The notes beneath the pieces are model-generated. The model did no database searches and had not been told where the DNA came from. It saw nothing but the letters and a program-made list of their open reading frames with translations. The position numbers and the translations under genes were made by a program. Of a stretch of 64,000 nt of DNA, positions 44,954 through 52,622 are shown piece after piece (the first letter of the stretch is position 1; every line of letters starts with the position of its first letter). Source of the DNA: Bin55 sp965203735 (GTDB lineage: Bacteria > Pseudomonadota > Gammaproteobacteria > Pseudomonadales > Azotimanducaceae); NCBI GenBank assembly GCA_965203735.1, contig OZ241909.1, forward strand, positions 434,001 through 498,000, written 5' to 3'.

Positions 44954-46762
44954 ATGCAATCCAATCAGACTCCAATTCGCCTTTTTGCGCTGCTCACAGT
45001 AGCTTTTCTGCTTGGCATCGGGTGCTCTAGTGCGGTGTATTGGCTGTTCGTCGCCACGGGGAACGATGACGCCCAATCGGCAACTGTGCATAGTCTAGAT
45101 GACATCTTGGATATCAGGAGTCTGTCCGAGCAACAACTAGCACTGCACATTTTGCTTTCGGAACTGGACGAAGAGCAAGTAGATGACCTTCTAACTCAAT
45201 CTCAGGACGTTTTTCCAGAAGCACACACGTATGAGCTTCAATTCGCAATTGTTCAACGGCTGGCTCGCCAAAACCCAAGTAGAGCGTTGTCTCGGGTCTT
45301 GGAGATGTATACAGGTTACGACTATGTGCGGGCTGTAACGAATGTCTTTCGTGAATGGGCACATTCAGATCTGAATGCGGCCGTTTCGCGTGCACGGACA
45401 TTAGACCTACACACAAAGGGACTTGCATTGAACGCAATCGTTCAAGAACGGATGGACCTTGCTGAAGGCACGCTTCTAACCATTGCTCGAGACCTTGGCA
45501 ATGAGCAGATCGCGATTTTGGCTCTTGCAGAGCAAAGAATTGAGGAGGCAATTGGAGATCCCGAAGAAGCTTGGAACGAACTGGCCATCCGTTTACAAAA
45601 CGACGCCGCGAGTTGGGAAACTATTGCTCGAGTTGCGACAGCTTGGGTAGAAGAGAGCGGATTGAGTGTTCTTGATCAAGTCCGCCAATCGCTCACAAAT
45701 GGGGGTACTCGACAACGCGTAATCCGTAGCGTCCTTAATGAGGTTGCTCAAACCGATCCTGTCGGTGCGTTCAGCTATGCATTGACCATCGAGAGTGACC
45801 GCTACAACTCGATTGCTTTGGACATTGCAGGAATTTGGGCTAAGTCTGATCCTCGCTCCGCCATGAAAGCTGCAACAGCAATTGAGGATGAGTCGGTAAG
45901 CGAAGCGGTAATAGAACAGGTAGTTGGAGCATGGGCAGATAACGAACCAGAGGAAATGATGGAGGGCCTCGCTGCTCTGCCTACATTTCTTCAGGAGACA
46001 GTGTCCAAAGCGGCACTGTCCGCTATAGCTAGAGATTCTCCCGAAAAAGCCGCGCAGTCAGTAGCAGCCATGGATTCAAGCACCCTCAAGACGTCAAGCG
46101 CGAAAAGTGTTGTGAATGTGTGGTCAAGTCACGATCACAATGCGGCCCTTGAGTGGATTCTGAATGAGCCCGGTGTCGAAGAGATTCGTGACGAGTTGCT
46201 GGTTTCGATCACGGACAGACTGTTAGAAGTCGATCTTCTGCTTGCAATGACTACGATGCTCGCTCGAGTCGATGAAAAGTTCAATACCGGAATGGATAGG
46301 CGGGCACCGACCAAGGAGGAGTTGGAATTAAGGGCCATGTCCTCCCTGACAACTGCTGACTTGGAGATGGCGATTGATTTGCTTCCACGCGTACGCAAAG
46401 GTCCAACGAGGCTTACTGCTTTTCGAGGGATAGCGGAAAAGTTGATTCGTAACGGTGAGATTGATCGGGCGTTCAATTTAGCAGGACAGGTTTCCGACTC
46501 CGACATTCAGAACTTTCACATCGCATTGGCTGCAGCTTGGGCGGAGTCTGATATTGGGCAACTACTCAATTCAATGGACCGTTTTACGCCAGAGGAGCTC
46601 AAGTCCATGGTGGTCTTTATGCTTCTCGACCATAGTCGTTATCGAGAGAGTTTGTCCGACGAGCAGATTTTGGAGGCACGGAAATACCTCACTGACAAAC
46701 ATAGGAAAGCACTTGAGGAAGGCGACTCTGAAGTGTTGCCTCCCGTTTTCCAGGAGTTTTGA
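44954..46762 (+). CDS. Membrane-anchored helical-repeat protein, array copy 9 (short linker)
   Basis: A 602-residue member, last of the series. About 32 residues of the Pro/Thr-rich linker are missing, so the anchor (GIGCSSAVYWLFVATGN) runs almost directly into HSLDDILDIRS. Repeats include IWAKSDPRSAMKAAT, AWADNEPEEMMEGL and VWSSHDHNAALEWILNEP. The loss of the linker would place the solenoid close to the membrane. The upstream TTGCTG at 44896 and TAGAAC at 44917 are spaced by 15 bases, a weakened version of the array promoter. Downstream there is no further unit, so the array ends here. Confidence 0.85.
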   Translation: MQSNQTPIRLFALLTVAFLLGIGCSSAVYWLFVATGNDDAQSATVHSLDDILDIRSLSEQQLALHILLSELDEEQVDDLLTQSQDVFPEAHTYELQFAIVQRLARQNPSRALSRVLEMYTGYDYVRAVTNVFREWAHSDLNAAVSRARTLDLHTKGLALNAIVQERMDLAEGTLLTIARDLGNEQIAILALAEQRIEEAIGDPEEAWNELAIRLQNDAASWETIARVATAWVEESGLSVLDQVRQSLTNGGTRQRVIRSVLNEVAQTDPVGAFSYALTIESDRYNSIALDIAGIWAKSDPRSAMKAATAIEDESVSEAVIEQVVGAWADNEPEEMMEGLAALPTFLQETVSKAALSAIARDSPEKAAQSVAAMDSSTLKTSSAKSVVNVWSSHDHNAALEWILNEPGVEEIRDELLVSITDRLLEVDLLLAMTTMLARVDEKFNTGMDRRAPTKEELELRAMSSLTTADLEMAIDLLPRVRKGPTRLTAFRGIAEKLIRNGEIDRAFNLAGQVSDSDIQNFHIALAAAWAESDIGQLLNSMDRFTPEELKSMVVFMLLDHSRYRESLSDEQILEARKYLTDKHRKALEEGDSEVLPPVFQEF

Positions 46763-47094
46763 TGTTTCTGAGTGTGGTTAGTCAAAATATTGAGAGTCCA
46801 ACAGGTCTACGTTAATTCTGGATATAGTTTCCGACATCGCTGGATGTTTGCAAAGTAGGGGCATCGCATTGCGTTTGGCATTCTTTCTTGATCCAATATC
46901 ACATCAGGGTCTTGTGGATCGATCGCCGTGTTTGGCTTGAAGTCAAGCGTCAACTAGGGGGGGAGAATGGTTCAGTTTTCAATGACGACGCAGATCCCAT
47001 CTGCCCTGAGCTCTATGTTTCTGCTAAGATCGAGAAACCCAAGGATGTCCAATTGATTGGGGGCTGTCCCGGACCGTCTTGAGGAGGTGCACAA
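46763..47094. other. Intergenic region with a doubtful 64-codon frame
   Basis: The only frame of note runs 46888-47082 on the plus strand from a TTG and ends 12 bases before the HhH gene. Its second half (NDDADPICPELYVSAKIEKP) reads like protein, but there is no Shine-Dalgarno, no recognised family, and a run of seven G bases inside it. It may be a decayed gene end or a small coupled leader. The Shine-Dalgarno of the next gene lies at 47082-47087. Confidence 0.35.
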
Positions 47095-47850
47095 ATGAGC
47101 AAAAAACAGATTGTCGATCTTGCAATGAAACACTATGAAGTGCTCAGGGCCGAAGGTATAGGCGCGTGGCAGAACAAACGATTTCGAGATGCACAAGCAG
47201 CGAACGGATGGTTTATTTTCCTGCTATTAGATAGGATTCAGCCAGCATGGCGCGCATGGGATGGGGGTAATCACTTTGTCAAGAATCACTTTACCCACGG
47301 TGACTTCTGGACAGAGATTAGTAAGTGTCATTTGGGAACACTCAAGCGGATTTGCAACTCGGGATTTGAGGGAAACGCATACGCCTTGTCTGTTACAAAT
47401 CCTACATTTCCAAGCAACCTCAAGAAGTCGGCCGAACTAATTGTCAGCGAGTATTCCGGAGACGTTAGAAACGTCTGGAATGACATTCGCGCACCGCATG
47501 TGCGCAAACTCTATGACAGACTTATTCAATTCCCCGGCATTGGAGTAGCACTGGCGAGGATGGGGCAATTTGATTTAGTTAGACAATACGGCGTTGGAGG
47601 TGGAGAGGCCAGCAAGTCAAAGCTCTGCATTAAACCTGATGTACATGTATGTCGTGTGGCATTTCGAGCGGGACTTACATCGTCCGCAAGAATCTCGGTT
47701 GTAATGAGGGAAATCGATGCTATGCGCTTAGCGTCTCCAGCCGATTTCGATCTTGCAATGTGGAATATTGGACAGAATTATTGCAAACCGTCAAAGCCAG
47801 TTTGTCAGAAGTGTCCTCTTAACCCAAAATGTCCGAAGATTCTTGAATGA
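47095..47850 (+). CDS. HhH-GPD DNA glycosylase with Fe-S cluster
   Basis: A 251-residue member of the endonuclease III/MutY superfamily. The helix-hairpin-helix is LIQFPGIGVALAR (143-155). The catalytic Asp is D182 in KPDVHVCRV. Four cysteines, C230, C237, C240 and C246, show the C-x6-C-x2-C-x5-C spacing of the [4Fe-4S] loop. The Lys that endonuclease III uses for its lyase reaction (GVGRKTA) is replaced by Ala here (GIGVALA), so a monofunctional glycosylase is expected. The N-terminal 60 residues (WFIFLLLDRIQPAWRAWDGG) differ from Nth and MutY. GAGGAGGTGCACAA gives a near-perfect Shine-Dalgarno. The substrate is unknown; damaged or phage-modified bases are both possible. Confidence 0.85.
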   Translation: MSKKQIVDLAMKHYEVLRAEGIGAWQNKRFRDAQAANGWFIFLLLDRIQPAWRAWDGGNHFVKNHFTHGDFWTEISKCHLGTLKRICNSGFEGNAYALSVTNPTFPSNLKKSAELIVSEYSGDVRNVWNDIRAPHVRKLYDRLIQFPGIGVALARMGQFDLVRQYGVGGGEASKSKLCIKPDVHVCRVAFRAGLTSSARISVVMREIDAMRLASPADFDLAMWNIGQNYCKPSKPVCQKCPLNPKCPKILE

Positions 47851-48276
47851 GTCGAAAGGAGTTCGCGATTATCCTAGTTACAAGGGCCCATGAGCGCTTC
47901 CTGGACTTACCTGAACTGTCCTAGCCTGCAGAAGTTGGAAGTGAGATGTAAGCACACCGGTGTGTTTAAAGAACTCGTGTGCGCTCCGACGAGCTTGGAC
48001 TTATCGCTTTATGTGAGAGGGAGTTCGGTAATCCGATGGCAAATGCTCTTCTTACGCACCGGTGTATCAGCTCGTGACGATTTGTTACGATATGAACGCG
48101 CCGACGGCAAATAAGCGACCGCTAGTGCAACTAATGCGGAGAGGCAGTGAAGTGAGTGTCCCGCTGACTGAGAACAAAATGTGGGAACGATGCCCCTCTC
48201 CAAGACTACTTTGTCGGATCGTCAATAGGAGTAAGTAGTTCCAGTCCCTGCCCCCAAACAATGCAACGCGGCAATA
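47851..48276. other. Intergenic region with two related palindromes
   Basis: This 426-base gap separates two DNA-acting enzyme genes. It contains the perfect 12-base palindrome CACACCGGTGTG at 47953-47964 and the shorter CACCGGTG at 48057-48064, 93 bases apart between centres, both followed by a CTCGTG. A 74-codon frame (47890-48114) spans both but has no family likeness. The start of the next gene is also uncertain, so its N-terminal coding may reach into the last 45 bases. Confidence 0.4.
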
Positions 48277-49161
48277 TTGGACCTCTTGCAAAGCAGTGGC
48301 TACGCTATTTCACTGGATGAAATATACGAACATGTTCAACAAGCGCTTTGGCTAACAGTCGAAGTTGACCTGCGTAAAGACGGCAATAGTCTTGTAATTT
48401 ATAGGCACAACGTCCGGAATAGCCTTGCAAGTCTGAAACGACAAGGGAAAATCGAGAGTCCCAAGAGAGGCTACTGGCAACAAACGAAATTTGTACATGA
48501 GCAGTCGAAGAAAGAAGTTCATCATAAGCCCACGTTTGTAGTAACTAGAATCGTAGATGGTGACACCTTCGATGTTTATCCACGTTGGCGAATTCAAAGA
48601 GGACGTTTTCTAGAGGGGGTCTGCATTAGGCCCGTCGGCTACGATACCCCTGAACAAGGTCAAACCGGATATTGTGAGGCGACCAAAAAACTTGAAGAGT
48701 TGATATTCGAGAAGGAAATTTGTATAGAAAACGTTAGTTTTGTGGACCGATATGGTCGGCTTGGAGCACAAGTTTTATTTCAAGGCATAAACCTATATCG
48801 ATTCTTTCCTGAATTTGCTATACCTCGGAATAACTTGCCAATTCCTTCCTATGAACCACAAGTTGCCACTAAATTTAACACTATACTGAAGGAAGTTCAT
48901 GCTCGTATTTCTAAGACTTTAGGCGTGGATTTAAAGCTTATTGACACTATAGTGAGCTTGTCTAAATCGCAGGAAAGTAGCGATGGATTGCATTTAAATA
49001 AAGAGCTAGAACTAGTTATCAATCAGTCAAGACTGCAAGTGGCTAGAGTAGCAAATGTGCCGATAGAAGATGTGAATTTTCGAGTCGATCTTCCAACAGC
49101 GATTGATCTCAGTATAAGGGAGAAGAACTCTAGATTAAAGGTGCTCGGTATTAGAGTCTAA
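48277..49161 (+). CDS. Winged-helix / staphylococcal-nuclease-like fusion protein
   Basis: A 294-residue protein in two parts. Residues 1-70 look like the winged-helix N-terminal domain of Mrr-type restriction proteins (ISLDEIYEHV, then NVRNSLASLKRQGKIE and GYW). Residues about 85-185 form a SNase/thermonuclease domain: RIVDGDTFDVYPR, then IRPVGYDTPEQGQ and DRYGRLGAQVLF. Residues matching the R35, E43 and R87 active-site positions of staphylococcal nuclease are R118, E126 and R161, all retained. The last 100 residues are unassigned and helical. The TTG at 48277 is uncertain: family-like sequence (NAAILDLLQSSG) already starts a few codons upstream where no start codon is available. Residual or rare-codon initiation is possible. 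A DNA-binding, DNA-cutting restriction-like factor is inferred. Confidence 0.72.
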   Translation: MDLLQSSGYAISLDEIYEHVQQALWLTVEVDLRKDGNSLVIYRHNVRNSLASLKRQGKIESPKRGYWQQTKFVHEQSKKEVHHKPTFVVTRIVDGDTFDVYPRWRIQRGRFLEGVCIRPVGYDTPEQGQTGYCEATKKLEELIFEKEICIENVSFVDRYGRLGAQVLFQGINLYRFFPEFAIPRNNLPIPSYEPQVATKFNTILKEVHARISKTLGVDLKLIDTIVSLSKSQESSDGLHLNKELELVINQSRLQVARVANVPIEDVNFRVDLPTAIDLSIREKNSRLKVLGIRV

Positions 49162-49316
49162 TTGTAAAATGTTGCTCAATTTTGGTTAAGTGAGGGAATC
49201 TTCTCTTGAGGGCTTGAATAGTTCGAGCGTTCACTCAGAATCGGTTTGTTTACGGTCTGAATCCACCTGAGATACCCTGCAGAATGCATCACTCCACCCC
49301 AAGCTAGAGAACGGAT

Positions 49317-50582
49317 ATGAACGACAGCCACATGGACGACTCGACCTTTATTGACGGATGGCCGATGAACACCCCTATGGATATTCGGCACGGACTAACT
49401 GAAGAGGATGGGATACGACATCCCCTGAGATGGGGAATCATTAGCGCATCTGCAATTGCGTCGGACTGGATCAAGTCTCTTCAGGAAGTTCCAGGTGCGA
49501 GTGTGACTGCTGTTGCGGCTCGAGACAAGCAGCGTGCGGAACTATACGCCGAAGCGCACGGCATCTCCACCGCCTATGGTTCCTACCAAGAACTTTGCGA
49601 AGATCCCAATGTGGACATCGTCTACATCGCATCGAAGACTTGGGACCATCATCGCGACCTGATGACGGCAATAGGAGCAGGGAAGCACATTTTGTGCGAA
49701 AAGCCTTTCACTGATACGGCGGATCAAGCCAAGGAGGTCTTCGCAGCAGCGGACGAAGCGGGTGTTTTCTGTCAAGAGGGGATGTGGTTGAGGTTCTTCC
49801 CCGCTGTCGAACATGCACGAGCCATATTGGAAAGAGGAGACATTGGTGACCTGCAAGTGGTGCAAGCCGACTATCCAGATCGGGTATATGCGTTGAATCC
49901 AGCGATCATGGGCTTTGGGGCGGACGAGATGCCAACGATCGTGGCTGCAGGCAGGAGATCACGTGGCCAACCGTACGCAAACGACATTCCTTCCGCTCAC
50001 GGCGCACCGCCAAGTGCTTCGATATTGCAGTATTCGCAACAGCGAGGCATTGCAGTGATTACATTTCCTTCAGGACGGTTTGTCGAAGAATCCCAGTTTG
50101 TTGGAACCAAGGGTCGCCTTACGATCGAAACACCGTCTCATCATCCTTCAGCCCTGACAGTGCGAACGGGTCGTCCTACACGTCACGGAACGCGCAAGCA
50201 AGAAGGAAAACCTACGTTGGAACTAGATCCATCAAAAGGGTGGACGGGCGATTGGTTGGAAACCCACTGGAATCAGGACAGAAACCCTAGTGCCGGTCCT
50301 TTCAATCACGTAGAGCGCTTTGAGTATCCAATGCCAACGCCCGCACCGATCACTCGCGGGCAACCTCCCGGTGCCCGATGGAACGGAGAAAGGTTGATAC
50401 GCTACAAGGGATGGACTTGGAGTGGAGGAAATCAGCACGGATTTCTGTACCAAGCACAAGCCGTGCATCGATGCATGGCTGCGGGACTCAAGGAAATGCC
50501 GCAATTCACGAGGGCTGAATCCATTCGAGTGTGCGAGATCATCGACGAAATCAACCGACAGTGTGGAGAAATCGGCTTCTGA
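49317..50582 (+). CDS. Gfo/Idh/MocA-family NAD(P)-dependent oxidoreductase
   Basis: A 421-residue dehydrogenase. The dinucleotide-binding fold begins at LRWGIISASAIASDW (38-52), followed by VTAVAARD and VDIVYIASKTWDHH, and the conserved EKPFTDTADQA at 128-138 contains the catalytic Lys of the family. The segment VFCQEGMWLRFFPAVEHAR matches trans-dihydrodiol dehydrogenase-like members (EAMWTRF). The substrate is probably a sugar or cyclic diol, but cannot be fixed. The first 36 residues precede the Rossmann fold and may be an over-extended start, although no clearer internal start stands out. The C-terminal half is unusual, with long basic and Trp-rich loops (KGWTWSGGNQHG) and no obvious partner genes. 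Confidence 0.85.
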   Translation: MNDSHMDDSTFIDGWPMNTPMDIRHGLTEEDGIRHPLRWGIISASAIASDWIKSLQEVPGASVTAVAARDKQRAELYAEAHGISTAYGSYQELCEDPNVDIVYIASKTWDHHRDLMTAIGAGKHILCEKPFTDTADQAKEVFAAADEAGVFCQEGMWLRFFPAVEHARAILERGDIGDLQVVQADYPDRVYALNPAIMGFGADEMPTIVAAGRRSRGQPYANDIPSAHGAPPSASILQYSQQRGIAVITFPSGRFVEESQFVGTKGRLTIETPSHHPSALTVRTGRPTRHGTRKQEGKPTLELDPSKGWTGDWLETHWNQDRNPSAGPFNHVERFEYPMPTPAPITRGQPPGARWNGERLIRYKGWTWSGGNQHGFLYQAQAVHRCMAAGLKEMPQFTRAESIRVCEIIDEINRQCGEIGF

Positions 50583-50824
50583 CGTAAGAGTAGTTTCAGC
50601 GCAGAATTGGCTCGTCAAAGCAATTGCAGTTGTATCGTGAAGTGACAAATCAGTTTGGGTCGAGCAGCTTGCACTTGCAGGATTGAGGACTCACCACATT
50701 CGAGAAAGCTGAATAGTAAATAGGGGACTGGCAAAATTTGCCCAAACAAATCTAGCAACTTTGCTGAGAATGTGCGCAGGGATTACCGGTCGTTGAGTAC
50801 CAATTTAGTCTGATTGGGCAGGTT

Positions 50825-51193
50825 CTAAGATTTCCTTCGGTCTATTTCACGCTTGATCAATATCCACGCCAACGCTACCACAACCGAGAAGATCAGCATG
50901 GTTAGAACCCCCCATAATGCCACCCACCAATTAGAACCCCTAAAGGCGCGGAAGTACATGAACGCCAATCCGCAACCTAGAGCCGAGTAATACACGATTA
51001 CATTCAGCGTGCCCATCGAGAGAACGAAAATTCCAAAGTATGCGGCGACTACAGCGGAAATTGACGCAAGTGCCATTAGCAAGTTGTAGGGACTGTACCC
51101 ATAGTGCGTGGTCGAGTATTGGTGGATTTTCCAAGAACCGAAGCCAATACCTACTATACCGACCAGTACTAGCAGTGTTATTAGGATTTCCAT
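50825..51193 (-). CDS. Four-helix membrane protein, unknown function
   Basis: A 122-residue protein with four hydrophobic segments at about residues 3-20, 37-58, 62-82 and 90-113, and a basic C-terminus (KREIDRRKS). The ATG at 51193 follows AAGGAAGAACC. No family is recognised. The topology predicts both ends inside if the basic tail is cytoplasmic. It stands alone, divergent from a 1.4-kb non-coding region. Confidence 0.6.
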   Translation of the reverse strand: MEILITLLVLVGIVGIGFGSWKIHQYSTTHYGYSPYNLLMALASISAVVAAYFGIFVLSMGTLNVIVYYSALGCGLAFMYFRAFRGSNWWVALWGVLTMLIFSVVVALAWILIKREIDRRKS

Positions 51194-52622
51194 TGGTTCT
51201 TCCTTACGAGGTGTACGTTAACTGAGAAGCCTTTTGCATCGATGAATCAGGCAGGGTGCCGGGTCGTTGCAATTCTCATTTACTTCGTAGATGGGAGTTC
51301 CAGCCTATTTGCCGAAAGGCTGTTGTATTAAGCCGGGGACCCGACCGAATACGAAGCAGAGATGAGAATTGCGAGTTGGATAATAGCACACAACAATCTA
51401 AAGGAGACAAGCTGTGGCGAAAGAAGAGGCACCGAAAAATCCGCACACATTACTGAATTGAGACAGATGCTTGAACTCGCACTGGTGCTAACGAGACTCC
51501 TTCCATTAAATTGACTCCAGAACCAGATTAGAAACAAGAGCGTTGTCAGATGCCTTGCAATGCAATTAAGGAGTTTTGCCAGGGTGATAGTTCAGTGCGT
51601 GTGTTTCTAGCCGGTGACCTAACGAGTTTCTGCGTGACATTTGCATCAGCAAAGTCAAAGTCACTGGCGGTCCAAAATCTCAAATGGCCCAGATTGGCAG
51701 GTTAGAAAGGGTCCTTTGGCTGGTTGAAGCCGAGATGTCGGACAGTGGAAGGAATGTCATCTAAGAGTTGGATAAACTGCATGCGAGCACCTTGGACAGC
51801 GACGAGCCGTACATTGTTAGGGGTCTTGGCGTGCCCGCGAAAGAAACCTCAATTGGCTGACGGAACACGCCAAGCGCTAGGAAGGCAATCTCTTTCTCGC
51901 GTTCATTCCGCAACCAATCAGATGGGATGAGCTTGTGCTATCGATTTGTCTGCTTGGTTATTCATAGGAATCAGTAACTTTGCTTTAGACTGACTAACGC
52001 TCACAATCATGTATATAGTCCACACGACACCTGAAAATGCATAGTTGATAGGTTCAGTGAGGCAGTGCCATCTCCTATTCCCGAGAATCCCAAAGGCAAT
52101 CGATGCTCATTCCTCATACACGGAGAGAAGGGATTACATTGATGCAGATAAAGTGCAGTTTCTTGCTGTCCAACAGCTGAAGTTGTGCCAGTGCCTTTCT
52201 ATACTTTCCTCGGTATACCAATCTAGTCCAGTGATTCCTAACGAAAGTGATGATGCAAACCCGATGCGGATTTCTAGGCGATTTAGGCGGAATTTGCGTC
52301 GGTACTCGTGTCGAAAGGAGTACCGTTTCCAGTGGTGCGCTTGCGTAGCATCGCACCCGTCCGAGACTTCTTGCTTGCCACCACGCCCATAGCCTACAGC
52401 ATGAACTGTCACAAGTGTGATCCGCAGTCCAAGCGGATACCAAGAAAGTTCGCGAAAAGCTATTTTCGGGACCGTTGGAACCTTGTGAAGGTGGGAACGA
52501 AAACACTCCATAGAAACTACTTAATTTGTCTCAAGCTGGCAATCTAATCAATACAATCGACGGCATGTCTCGTTTCAGCTACTAGACACTAATCACGTGC
52601 GCGCTTTTTTCGGAAAACTGCT
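51194..52622. other. Long non-coding or eroded region
   Basis: This is the largest gap in the window, 1.43 kb. One plausible start is seen: AAAGGAGACAAGCT followed by a GTG at 51414, opening MAKEEAPKNPHTLLN, which stops after 15 codons. Another fragment on the minus strand near 52430-52320 reads VVASKKSRTGAMLRKR before stops intervene. These look like gene remains, none identifiable. No tRNA, repeat array or terminator was found. Confidence 0.4.

Larger units (their letters stand above)
28320..46780 (+). repeat. Tandem array of nine paralogous solenoid genes with flanking DNA
   Basis: Nine head-to-tail units of about 1.9-2.2 kb, each comprising one gene and part of its flanks. The non-coding parts are alignable as well. 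ACTAGAGGANGGANATGAAC follows copies 2 and 4, the stretch beginning TTGCATCA lies downstream of copies 4 and 5, and GTGAATAGC follows copies 3 and 6. This shows that whole units were duplicated. Genes start at 28383, 30574, 32663, 34608, 36788, 38882, 40823, 42886 and 44954. Gaps are 286, 175, 37, 269, 342, 36, 164 and 163 bases. Confidence 0.9.

Noticed and set aside
28383..46762. Array proteins as lipoproteins (GVGC, GTGC motifs)
   Set aside because: The residue at -3 is Gly, not Leu/Val/Ile, copy 3 has Ser where the Cys would be, and hydrophobic sequence continues past the Cys as an uncleaved anchor.
46955..46965. Seven-G run as a second phase-variable tract
   Set aside because: Seven bases is short, and it lies in a frame that is not convincingly coding.
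52114..52511. Two minus-strand frames of about 130 codons near 52.1-52.5 kb
   Set aside because: They overlap each other and a plus-strand frame, have no start signal and match no family by eye.
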